Positions 34,901 through 46,052 of a DNA stretch of 64,000 bases are shown here, in pieces. The DNA is taken from assembly GCA_010094045.1 (NCBI GenBank), contig ML986767.1, positions 32,883-96,882 on the forward strand, given 5' to 3'. Every line of letters starts with the position of its first letter. Position 1 is the first letter of the stretch. The notes beneath the pieces were generated by a model, which worked only from the letters and a program-made list of their open reading frames with translations, had not been told where the DNA came from and did no database searches. The translations under genes and the position numbers were made by a program. This DNA is from Lojkania enalia. Lineage: Eukaryota; Ascomycota; Dothideomycetes; Pleosporales.

Positions 34901-36087
34901 AAGAGATACAACCAAAGGAGGGGCTCGCTCACAGCATTCGCCGGAATATTCCACGCCAGCATACAAATATCCTGCCTGAAGGCAGGCTGCGGTGCATAGG
35001 GCAACGGTCAAGCTTCCCGCGCCACCCGGGGTAGCTGCGCCAAAGGGTAGCGTGCGTGCGGCCACATCGTCGCTGGGATAATATTAGCTGAATGCCGCTA
35101 AATGATGGGACCCAGCCGGAAGAGGCAGGAGTTGGGGCTCCCTCGGCTCGCGTTGATTGGCGCGCTTGGGCTCGATTTTATTGAATCCGCGCCCCGAGGT
35201 GCAAGCCCGTATACGTCCGCCTACTTGGGGCCGGCGATGGTCAGACTGTAGGAAGAGAAAGGACCGTAAGGAGATATCTCACGCCATGCGATCCGCTGGA
35301 GATAAATCAACGCCGTTCTGATATAGGCCACGTACATATAACAGCCAAGGCTTGTGAATCCGTTCACCCCCGGATTTACAAAGGGTCCCGATGGCGCCCC
35401 CCCCGGCCCTTCAGGATCCTCAGGGACCGTAGTATTGTACAGGGTCAGTCGATTGGGCCCCCCACATGGCTGGGCATCGTCTCCTGGCGACAATTTAGTC
35501 GTGCTTTGAAAGAAATTAGATTTGGGACTAAAGAATTGACATACCGTTGCAGGCCATGTTACAATCCTCATCGCTTGCAAGCGTAGCCCCCGTACGGAGC
35601 GTATTGCCACAGTCTGAAAGAGAGTATGGCAGTTAGCAGTCGACTAGCCAAGGCATTGCTAACGTTGGTCACCTACAGCATTCACCGGCATACTCTACGC
35701 CGGCGTAGACAAAGTTTCTAGCCGCGCAATAGGAAACGCATTGCTGGCCTGTCATGGATTCGCTCGTAAATCCACCCCCAGTCAACGTGCGTTGGCCCAC
35801 TTGATCGCTGTAAAGAATGATGTTAGCATCGTAATCGCCGATCGGCGAATTCAAAAATGGTACATACGTGTAGCATCCGGTGTAAGACCAATTTTCGGCG
35901 GGTGAGGTGAGTGGTGTGAGGTCACGCTTTTGGATATGACTGTAGACATGGTGTGTAGAAGAGCCGGTAGTCTGCAGCAGATGTCGTCAGTGATCGACCG
36001 GTCATTAATTACGGAGAATTAGATAGGTCGTACAGGAGACAGAACCAGGAGGAATGCAATCCCGATATTAAAAGCCCGTCGATCCAT
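31916..36087 (-). CDS. Secreted glyoxal oxidase (AA5) with five N-terminal WSC domains
   Basis: Extracellular copper-radical oxidase that makes H2O2 from aldehydes. Eleven exons (36087-36034, 35971-35868, 35807-35677, 35613-35545, 35483-35336, 35072-34933, 34835-34777, 34720-34397, 34353-33708, 33659-32638, 32590-31916) give 1123 aa. A signal peptide ([10 protein letters not shown]) is followed by five WSC carbohydrate-binding modules, each with GC-x-D, YAG-x-EY-x-GEC-x-CG and a CGG-P-x-RL end, and a Ser/Thr-rich spacer between WSC3 and WSC4. The catalytic half keeps all expected copper and cofactor residues: Cys684 (IFCSAS) and Tyr743 (RWYPTS), the thioether pair; Tyr964-His965 (RMYHSE); and His1047 (GSTHGNS). 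The C-terminal DUF1929-type domain is complete. One intron (35073-35335) is unusually long. Likely linked to wall or lignocellulose oxidation. Confidence 0.95.
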
Positions 36088-36964
36088 GTTGAGTATGCAA
36101 CTGTATCATAGAGCACGTGCCGAGGACGGCGGCAACACAAACTATGGGTTTTCTAGAAGAGAGTACTGATTGACAGATAGCTTGACATGGAACAGATTCA
36201 GAGAATTGAAGGATGAAGGGTGGACGACTCGATTTGAAGAGTAGATCTGGAGCTCCCGTCTAGCAGTAATCAAAGAAGCGAGCTATTGGAGTGCTTAAAT
36301 TTCAATTCCTAGCTAAATTCGCTGAAAGCCATCCTGTGGAAATTGTGGTCATGACGAGTAGCCCTATCCCTCTGGCGAACCTGATTGAACCAAATGGACC
36401 TAGCACCACAGTCCATGGTGGTCCATCGAGCATGACTGTCGTCTGACACATGGAGATGTGCCCGATTGGGAGTGCCCCTAAATGCTGTTGTCGCATATAC
36501 GGTGGCCGCACGGGAGGAGATGAGATAGCGGCGTAGCAGGCTTGTATGATTATGATTTTTTTTAGCGATGGCAGAGTGGCACCTGCACAGATAATAACAG
36601 GGCGGCTGAGGATATGCAGCTGGCGATACGGGGCAGAGATTGAATACCAATAAGAAGGTCTCGTGGCGTTATCGAGTAGGTTGAGCTGGCTAGCACAGAC
36701 AGCCCCACAGGGATTCCGTGGGCCGTGGCGCAGTGCGCCCCCAATAGTTGTCACTCGTGACGTGCTCCCACCACACCCTTCAATCACATTTCTACATTAT
36801 ACATTACGTGAAGGGTTTTACTGTTGATAACCACCAGATGGCCCCGTCTGATCTATGTAAATAGTTCTTGTCCACAAATATATCCAACAAAGACACAAGG
36901 GAACATGCCAACAGGAAAGCAGGCCTCAAGAGAAAGACGAAAATGAAAAGCACCGTAGCCCCAT

Positions 36965-37002
<38 letters not shown>

Positions 37003-37094
37003 GCCGGGTAACTATCTTTCTCGCCGATGTTGCATGGTTACATGCAAGTACAACTTGCTCCTTCCTATCAGCACAGCACAAGGGCGAGAGACTT
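36088..37094. other. Intergenic, no gene supported
   Basis: Promoter of the WSC-glyoxal oxidase and 3' flank of the GH16 gene. A 161-codon minus-strand frame at 36302-36787 opens with GTG and has no family resemblance, so it is not called. A (AT)15 microsatellite lies at 36968-36997. Confidence 0.55.
36968..36997. repeat. (AT)15 microsatellite
   Basis: An uninterrupted alternating A/T run of 30 bases, about 100 bp past the stop of the minus-strand GH16 gene. Likely length-variable between strains. Confidence 0.9.
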
Positions 37095-38696
37095 CTATTG
37101 ACAAGCGCCTTCGCTCCACATCTTTACGCTCTTGACGGTCATACCCCTTTTGTCGCCCTCTTCCCATGTTGGATACCATGTTGCCTGATTGTCCCAGAAT
37201 TCTTTTGGAGCGGTAGGGCTCTGGTTCCCCCATGGCTTATTTCCAACCCCATCTGGAAAGAAGCCATTCGTTCCACCTACTGCAACATTGAGGATGAGGT
37301 AAAACGGTTGATCGAAAGGTGTGTTTGGCTTGCCGGTTTGTGACCAGGGATCGAAAAGGGCCGAATTGTTCACAATGGTTCGGCCGAAATCGCCTCGCTC
37401 CCACATGTTTCTGTACTTTTTGAATTTCACGAAGAACACTTGCTGGAAGCTTGTCAGTATACCCTTCGGGGAATGTTATCCAAGTAAAAATACATACGAG
37501 AAGGCGGGTATCAATATATGTGAATAGATAGTCTTCACTCCACTCGAGACCAAACGTATGAAAATTGTTGGAATAATCAGTTCGGCGGACGCGGTTCTGC
37601 CCGGACGTTTTGTAGAATGCGTCGGCTTCTGGCAAAGGAGCCCAATGAAGGGCGCCGATGAGGGAATCTCGTCCTCCGCTTGGATAGTCAGCTCCATCAT
37701 TGCCTCTACTCTCGGCAATATCGATTTCGCCAGACGCTGGCCATTTACCATAGGTATCCCGTTCTGGCATCATCCACACAGCTGGCCATAGCCAATTGCC
37801 TCGTGGCATCTTCGCAACCACTTCGACCTTTCCGTACCTAATGGATTTCTTGCCTTTCGTGTTTATTCGAGCACTGCGTACTGGGTTGATGATCGTCCCT
37901 GCGGTCTTATTGCTACGAATTGAGCATTCATTGACAGCCTTCACCGTACAAGTTCCGTCTGTGGTCAGATTGAGGACATGGTTGTCAAGTAGCTGGTCTT
38001 TGGTGATGTCGGTTGTCTCGGTCGTAAGAGTGGGAATGATGTGAAGGCCTTCCGCGTCTGTGTAAAGATTCTTTGGGTCATCTGTGGTCCATTCGAATGT
38101 CCCACTTCCAAAACCACCTCTCTGAATTTCAATATTCCATGTGTTCTTGTCGATTGATTGGAAAGTATCTTCAAAAACCATGCAATACTGCGAAAGGTCT
38201 TATTAGTTGCGCACACTTGGAACATATTGATTGGTAGTAGTACATCATGATTTGTAACAGAAGCGTAAGCTTGGTAGCAAATGATAGCACCAATAGCAAG
38301 GCCGATGCCAATCGATCCATAGAATATCGTTCGTTCCCATTTCAATTTCGGGTGCTTTTTTGCAGCCCACGGTTTCTCATCATATCTGTGCCATAGTCAG
38401 TAGCATTACATTTCAGAAGAAGAGCTTAATACATACTCCCCGTCAACGAGACGAGAACTCTTGAATTTTCTGCGTCGCACCTGGCCAATTGCTGTGAAAT
38501 GATCAGTTAAAGCATATTTGCTTTCGATTGGATACGTACCATTGATTGCTGAGGTGGGGAAATAAGAGGTTGGTCTTCCACTGCCACTACGATCATCGAC
38601 CGACGGTGCTCGACTGAGACGGACTGGTGTTGAGAATGGGTTGGTGCCAATATTCGAGTGCACCGGTGGGGTATGGATGGAGTTGGAACTCGACAT
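37095..38696 (-). CDS. GH16 beta-glucanase with N-terminal membrane anchor
   Basis: Predicted 463 aa from exons 38696-38540, 38491-38437, 38385-38244, 38187-37498 and 37442-37095. A Ser/Pro-rich cytoplasmic tail (about 1-87) is followed by one signal-anchor helix (about 90-112, FYGSIGIGLAIGAIICYQAY), so the enzyme domain should face the lumen or wall. The catalytic signature is complete: GEIDIAES with Glu272, Asp274 and Glu277, preceded by MPRGNWLWPAVWMMP and followed by the HTFGLEWSEDYLFTYID and FYLILNVAVGG strands. The motif order is that of laminarinase/beta-1,3-glucan-recognition members, not xyloglucan endotransglycosylases. Likely acts on beta-1,3-glucan of the fungal wall; activity and polarity are inferred. 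Intron 1 is 48 bp with no in-frame stop, so a retained form would add 16 residues without breaking the frame. Confidence 0.92.
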
Positions 38697-41178
38697 GATG
38701 ACTCTGCAACACCCTAGTTGGTTTACTTTGACAAAGTGACAATGTCAAAGCGACAATCAACGGACAGGTGGATCTGCTTGAGCTACTATACCTCCAGAAC
38801 CGCGGCTCTAGCGATCGGCACTGCACGCACCATATTGGGGTCGGACCAACACAACTAAATGCAAAGTAGTTTACAGTAATAGATTGAGAGGCGAGCTGAG
38901 GTGGGTTGATTTACAAGTCGTGCCCAAGGTCCGGTCGCGTGGCTTTCTGGCTGATAGAGAACCGGGAATCTAACCAGGCTTCTGGCCACGAGAGACTTCA
39001 GCCGATGGATGATCAACTGCCACTGCCCGGAAGCAGGCGCAGAGAACACCAAATCTGGCCAGGGGGCCATCTCTCGAGCGCCACAGCGCTTGAGATGGAC
39101 AGGGGCTGGCCCAAGTGAGTGGGAAGAGAAAGAGAAGTTCAACAGAGCATGCATGAGGCTGGCATCTGCATGCACGCACGCCGCATCAAAACGGAAGTCA
39201 ACAACGGGGCTGATACAGGGATAGCCAATATCTCCTGTCCAGTTTTATTTGCGCCGCCAAGAGTTTCGCTACGTATTCCCCTTTTCTGGGACGATAATCT
39301 AGTCTTATTTTCGATGGGACAGCATGGTGTGCATAATGTCGTCTGTTGCTCTGCACAAGCACGCAATACATGACGGCGGCGGAGCACCTATGTATTGTGC
39401 GTATATACATGCGGAGTACGGAGTACATTCGAGGACGACAATATCCGGAAATAACAGGCAGGGGATGTCTCGGTGCCTGGGATGGTCGATACGTATCTCC
39501 AAATCTCACCGAGGCCTTTAGTAGCTCGCTTAGAAGATCACTCTTTGGCTGGGGTGGTGCACGGGCCAAGTGTATAACGTCCCGCAACGTTCTCCGCGAC
39601 CGTGACATCCTTTCCTCCACGAGCCGCGCAGTCCCCGCTCCTGTTATTGCGCGAAGGGCACCGCAGGAGTGTCTGCATCTGTCGTTAGTCTTGTCTAGAC
39701 TGCAGGCGAGCCGTGTCGTACTGCACTCAGTATGCGGACTTTAATGGCTTTAGAGTCTGTCACCGGCGTCCCTTTGGCAAACCCTCCTATCTATGGAACT
39801 TGCTCCCGCCGGGCCATTTTTTGATCCCGCCTCAATCTGAGCCAAGAGGATCAGTGCTTTGTGGGCTCTGTTGATTATCGGGAACCCCTAGAGACGCGCA
39901 CTATGAAATTGGCCGACGCCACACCCACCAGCCACTTGAGGGATTCACTTCCCTGCAATCATCGGCAGGGTATTAGATTGCCCATGTCCGTTTCGAATAT
40001 CGCACATGCAGAGGAATATTGAAAATCGGACGTTATCTCCTCTCGCCTAGACCCGAAACCCATTTCGCGCGGCATGCAGCCACCAATATTGATCCGCTCG
40101 AAACGCCCTGACGGTATCCATCGTGGAGAAGTAGATTGCGTTGTCACTCTCGTACCCAAAACTCCGAAATAAACATCTCAGAGGCTTGGATGTGGCCCTT
40201 TGACTAATCTGCTAACGGACCATCTTGTGAGGTCTGGCGGCAATCGGCACTGGCGTCGTATTTGTGCAACGCCCTTGACGGGACCTCCGTACAACGAATG
40301 CTTCATGCTACCGTTGACAACAATGTTCCAGACCGAGACTCCTTAGACCTGCAGAACGTTGAATCAACACTTAGTTGTTCATGATAAGAGTTGGCTATCA
40401 CACGTTAGCACAGTGCCCTAAATCAGACTTCTGGCACGGATCGAAGCTCTTCGCGGGGGGCTTGCCATATTTACCATTCGGTACACTCGATGTATCTAGG
40501 TTGGCGGGCCACAAGCAGCCAGCTCTTTGCATGTGGTACGGGTCTTCTTTGCATCTGCCGTCCGTCATGCTAAAAATGTCAATATATCCCCTCGGCGCTC
40601 ATCTAGGGATGTGACTAAGGCTACCTACCTATGAATATGCATGTGAATCGTTTGTTGCACTACCCTAGGAAGGGTCACATCGCTTGTTGTTACCTTTCTG
40701 ACAGGCAGTCATCCTTACCTCCTCTAACATGGATTCAGAAGACACGCTAGCCGCCATCAACGCAAACTTGAAATCCAAGATACACATATTTTCCAGCTAG
40801 TGGAGACAGCACGCTCCAGCCTAGAATGTGGCAAGCTGAGAGAGTCATTGCATGGCGCTTGCAGGCTGATGAAAGTATATGATGCTCGATATGTGTCAGC
40901 CAAAGCAATATTTAGTTGGCCTCGGCGCACTTGGGGTACCCAAACCGACGGGACCTGAGCTCTTAGGCTTCCTATTCTGTGTATTGGCTCCAATTCTGCA
41001 GCTACCCCTGGCCACAGGAAGAGTGGGGGATCCTAAGCGACCTGCTGGGGCTGATTGCAGAACGTGGGTCGTATAACCGGGAGGCTATTGTCCGTGGATC
41101 TGGTCTTTAGCTAATTTTTTTCCTTCGATTGAGAAGCAGGAGCAATTGTTCGTCTCTGTTCTCTGTCAAGTCTCAGCA
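38697..41178. other. Divergent intergenic region of about 2.5 kb, no gene seen
   Basis: Lies between the GH16 gene (-) and the GT2 gene (+), so it should hold both promoters. Several overlapping 60-140 codon frames on both strands at 38855-39750 are mutually exclusive and show no protein-like composition. Nothing else stands out. Confidence 0.5.
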
Positions 41179-44100
41179 ATGGCATCGTCAAGTGGAGATC
41201 GTGACTCTCAAGGCTCTACTCGAGAGGGGTATGGATCTGGTAGTAAACAATTTCGACCCAGTCTGCCAGTGCGAGACAGCTCAGGCTCAAGCATTTCGTC
41301 CAGTCGCACCACTAGTGATCGGCATGATGTTGTGAGTATCCCTGACATGTGATCCTAACTTTTCCATCTCGCTCTTCACTAACAATAGTGTAGATGGTCA
41401 AGTTCCTCCACCGAAGATGTTCTCAGGCAAAATGGTTGGAGCCACCAGAAGATGAGTACGGCGTCATTGACGGTGGTGCTGCCAACCTCGGCGTGCTCCT
41501 TCGGCGTGCGGATGGCATCTATACCGCAGAGCCTCTATTCCTAAATCCAAAACTAGTTGCTGCAGTAGAGAGACTGGGTGTCGCAGTGGCCTTTACGATG
41601 TCGTCGGAGATCACATTTGCCCTTCTCCAACAGGTAACTCCATTCCAGACTGAATTATCGCTGAATCCACGAGGGTTCACACTGCCAATTGTGAAATCAG
41701 TACAAGACATTGCCTCAGGCAAGTCCTCTGTGACCCGGGATTCTTTCGTCTGTCTCTGCAAACAAGAAAGAATGGTACTAGTATGGGGGGATACAGTTCC
41801 TGGTATCTTGGCACACGGGACGGATATCGAAACTAGGCTACTCGGACTGGTTTGGGGATCGCACATTCCTTCGCATAGTTCCGTTAGTCCACATCAGCAC
41901 GCACCTGCTGTGCACTCTCACCAGCCTAGTACCAATGGACACACCCGATCGTCTGGATTCCCTATTTCTGCACCCATGGATGGACCAGTCCCCTCAGAAA
42001 TGAGCGAAAAGATTGGTGCGATCGGTCGTGCAATCGAGGTTGAGGAAATGGGCGACAGGGTATTCGATCCCGAGAAAGAAGCCGAGCTCCCTGAAAGAAA
42101 ATTCCTCCTCGTTCATGCAGTCACAATAGGAATTGCTATGGTGTGTGCCGCTCGCATCCGTGGCTCCTTGGAGGCTAATACCGAATAGATTCTCGTTATC
42201 GTGGTAGAAATGGCCTGTCTTGCCAAGGTTGGTGATCTCGAAATGCAGCTGAACATTGGAAGGATATCTAGCTTATTTCTGTCTCTAGCTTATTACTGAG
42301 TATCGCCTTGACGGGAGTATGATACGTTTCGCACTGGTACGTTCGTCGCCTTTGATGGGCGGATTCAAGATGTCGTAGTTTGTAGCTGACGTTAAATCAA
42401 GGTTGCTACCATCCCACTCTTTGCATCATTTTCTCTGGTATGTCTTACGCCAATCCTTCCCTTACTTGGTCTTAATCCGGAAAAACTTGTTTCGTGGCTG
42501 GCTGAAGCATCGGCGCATCCTTGGCATCCTATCCACCCGATCGCGCTAGCCCCTCTAAAGTCATTCTATCACCTCACTTTACAAAAGATGTGAAGGATAC
42601 TAAGAATCCATAGTTTTATTTTATCGTCATTGGTGGATCTCTTGGCCAGCTATTTGGTCCACTTTCTGCACTTCAAGAGAACAGCATCTACTATTCCGGA
42701 AAAGCACCGAAGCCCGGACGACATCGCGACTATGAGCTACCACACGTGACTATCCAGATGCCAGTATACAAAGAAGGGTTGAAAGGCGTCATCATACCCA
42801 CCGTCACATCGCTATTGGCAGCCGTCAAATACTATGAATCTCACGGGGGAACTGCCTCCATCTTTGTCAATGAGGACGGTATGCAGTGTGTCTCACAAGA
42901 AATGCAGGAAGCGAGAAAGGCATTTTATGAACTTAACAACATTGGGTGGGTGGCCCGACCAAAAGACAACCAACCTAAGAAAGAAAAGAAAGGTGGATTG
43001 TTCTCCAAAAACAAAGCCCAGGATGCCGAAGAGGGGGAGAAGGAAGATACCAACCACTTTATTCGAGCTGGTCATTTCAAAAAAGCCTCGAATATGAATT
43101 ACTGCCTCGACTTCTCTTTGCGGGTTGAAGACGAACTACAGCGCCTAATCAGCGAGACTTGCGATCGACGAGGTTGCACTCAGGACGACCTTACCGTTGA
43201 AGAGGAAGATGAGCTCTATGAGCAAGCCCGCAACAATATGCTTGACCAGGATGAAGGTCACACTTGGGCAGCTGGGAACGTCCGAGTAGGCGAGATTATT
43301 TTAATTGTAGATTCGGACACTCGCGTTCCCGAAGATTGTCTCCTCTACGGAGGTACGTTAACTAACTTGAATCACTTATTCTTCCCAATGCTGACTTAAC
43401 AGCGCTTGAAATGTACGAAAGTCCTGAGGTCGCTCTCCTACAACATGCCTCCGGGATCATGCAAGTTGTGAACAATGTTTTCGAAAACGGCATCACGTAC
43501 TTCACAGACTTGGTTTACACTTCCATTCAATACGCTGTCGGCAATGGCGACTGCGCTCCTTTCGTCGGTCATAACACCTTTATCCGCTGGAAGGCCATTC
43601 AGAGCATCGCCTTCCAGAAGGATGGGAAGACGAAGTTCTGGTCCGAGGATCATGTTTCTGAAGACTTTGATGTTAGTCTCAGACTGCAGATCAACAAGTT
43701 CGTTGTGCGACTGGCAACATACCACAATGGGGGTTTCAAGGAAGGCGTCTCACTGACAGTATATGACGAGCTAGCCAGGTAAGTCTTACAGGATCTTAAA
43801 CTATCAGCTTAGGTCTAAGTTCATGTAGGTGGGAGAAGTATGCATATGGCTGTAACGAGCTCGTTTTCCATCCATTGATCAAGTGGCCAACCAAAGGACC
43901 CATAACGCCTCTCTTTCGGAAATTCCTACTCAGCCCCATCAAGGTCACTAGCAAAGTAACGATTCTCGCATATATCGGTACATACTATGCCATTGCATCA
44001 GCTATTCCCCTTTCACTTGCGAATTATCTCCTTGTCGGGTGGTTCAATGAGAGCATCGACCAGTTCTATATCACAAGTTGGAAAATCTTTGTGGGCATGG

Positions 44101-44624
44101 CTGTTGTCTTCAATGTCCTCTCGCCGCTTGCGTACGCTATGTTGAGACACAGGCTCGGGCACAAGACGTTTTTCTGGTCTGTGGTAGAAAGTGCTAAGTG
44201 GATGCCGTAAGTGTCTCCTATCATAACCTTTCTACTCTTCTAATCCTTCCCAGTTTCTTTTTGCTCTTCTTTGGTGGTTTATCTTTCCACCTCCTGAAAG
44301 CCATCTTCTGCCATTTCTTTAGCGTCCAAATTGAATGGACCGCCACCGCCAAAGAGCTGACAGAATCCGGTTTCCGAGTTGGACTTGATAGGATTGTGAG
44401 GGACTTCAAGTATATGTACTTGTTCCTCTTTCCTCTTACTGCAGGTATAATCTACCTAGCAACTTCTGCCCCAAGAGGCTGGGAGATTACCGATTTCGCG
44501 GCGATTGTGCCGTTGTCCAACCAGGTCGGCTGCCACGCATTGTTACCTGTAAGTCATCCGAGTCTGATGCTTCCTGGTCGAATATACACTAACCTCGTCA
44601 CAGTTTGCTCTTGGCCTCTTCTGA
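41179..44624 (+). CDS. Multi-pass processive family-2 glycosyltransferase
   Basis: Ten exons (41179-41331, 41394-42140, 42189-42227, 42289-42336, 42402-42437, 42614-43352, 43403-43778, 43829-44206, 44254-44548, 44604-44624) give 943 aa. A cytoplasmic N-terminal domain of about 300 residues precedes two helices, encoded in part by tiny exons (LVIVVEMACLA, VATIPLFASF). The GT2 core then shows QMPVYKEGL, FVNEDG, the metal-binding DSD in LIVDSDTRVPED, GHNTFIR, the catalytic SED pair in FWSEDHVSEDFDVSLRL, and DELARWEKYAYGCNE, where the QxxRW motif of cellulose and chitin synthases is altered. At least five C-terminal helices follow, ending in FALGLF. Related fungal membrane GT2 proteins are linked to surface polysaccharide and hyphal growth. 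The product is unknown. Donor 42228 (GTTGGT) is non-consensus but phase-correct. Confidence 0.9.
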
Positions 44625-46052
44625 ACCCAAAACATTTCTACGTTTGCATGGATACTCGTATCGAACAGTGCGCATTTTTACTCCTTCTCTCTCGCAATTA
44701 CTATCTAGGATCTCTAATCATGTAATTCTACCACTCCTTTGGCATGCATTAATTAGATGAGCGATTTGATTCGCCGTACACGGATCTAGGTTATTGGGTT
44801 TTACCGGATTTTTCGGGATGGTCGGCATTTAGAGATTATGGTTTTCAGCAACTTTTTGGCCGTCTTAACCATTCATGGACTTGGCCCGTAAATTATTATA
44901 TGATTAGCAAATGCGTTAAAAGAGGGGGATAATAATATCAAAGCTTCAGCTAAAGTTAGGTTATATGATAGCACTACGGAAAATTGAAAAGCAAGCCATC
45001 ACAGCTCCCCAATTAATTATGTTCATGAGTAAATGTTCGTGAATTATCTTTCAGTATCTTTTTATCTAGAACGGATGTGCCAAGCTACGCAGTCCGAAGG
45101 TGCTGCTAGAAGCGTAATTAGCCACATGAATGAGAGACCGTGTAGTGTATTCTATTGAGAGATGCTGAAGGTACAAACTAGATCTACGACAGGTCTATGG
45201 CGCCCATAATCTACTGCAGGATTGCATGCTGCTTTATTTACATGAGCTGCATGGGACAATCCATTCGTGAAAAGGAAAACTGCCAACTTTGCGCCATGCA
45301 TTCGCCGAATCCATCCCGCGTGACAATCCAATATTCCCAATTCGACACCCCTGCCTCCGGTATGTATTCCGTATTTGATCCCCTGCAACACAAACTGGAT
45401 TTAATCCCGGAATCATCTAATTGTTTACCCGAAGTACTGGCCAACGCCTCGTGGAAGATTAACGAAAGTTACCATTGTGTTGGGCGAACGCATGGCACTT
45501 GGGCGGGTGTACCTGCGTGATGCTAGGCCTGGTCTTTGCATGTATGGCGTACGCATCACGAATATTAGATATGCCAGCTCTCTGGGCTTAGTTAAATTGG
45601 GGTGATACAACTCACTGTGGAAGATTGATCGAGCTGAGAAGAAGAGGTAACTCGTCTTTAGTCTTACTACCACGCTGCGTTTCGGGAACAACGAAAAGCA
45701 ACCCGTCCACGCAGTTCCTTCCTACGAGATGTGGTCTAGCCAATGAGCTTCGTCAGAGCTGATAGTTGATAGGAACAATCACCCGAAGCATGTGTCAGTG
45801 TTCGGCTCTCAAGAATACCTTCAATTATCGCCAACTTTCGTTAATTACTATTTTCTCACGGTGTTCAATTTTGCTTGTGGAAAACGCTACATGCTTTGTC
45901 ATCATTTCTCGTTGAATACTATTATTTGCCGTCGCGTTTAGCAAACTGACTCGCTTTCTGGAGTAAATAAGAAGGAATTATACAACGTACAATCCAATGT
46001 AACAAAGAAAATATTGGATGACCAAATTAATATTACCAAATATTACCAAATA
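44625..46052. other. Convergent intergenic region, no gene seen
   Basis: Holds the 3' flanks of the GT2 gene (+) and the MDR oxidoreductase gene (-). Frames near 45150-45700 are short and overlap on both strands. AT-rich sequence at 44860-45060 fits terminators. Confidence 0.5.
46031..46050. repeat. TATTACCAAA tandem duplication by the MDR gene stop
   Basis: TATTACCAAA occurs twice head to tail and is followed by a partial third copy (TATTA) running to the stop codon of the minus-strand oxidoreductase gene. This lies in its presumed 3' UTR. Confidence 0.7.

Noticed and set aside
36302..36787. 161-codon minus-strand frame between the glyoxal oxidase and GH16 genes
   Set aside because: It opens with GTG, lacks an upstream ATG, overlaps another frame of 113 codons on the same strand and shows no family motif.
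39346..39744. 132-codon plus-strand frame opposite a 140-codon minus-strand frame
   Set aside because: The two are mutually exclusive and both start at non-ATG codons. No recognisable protein features.
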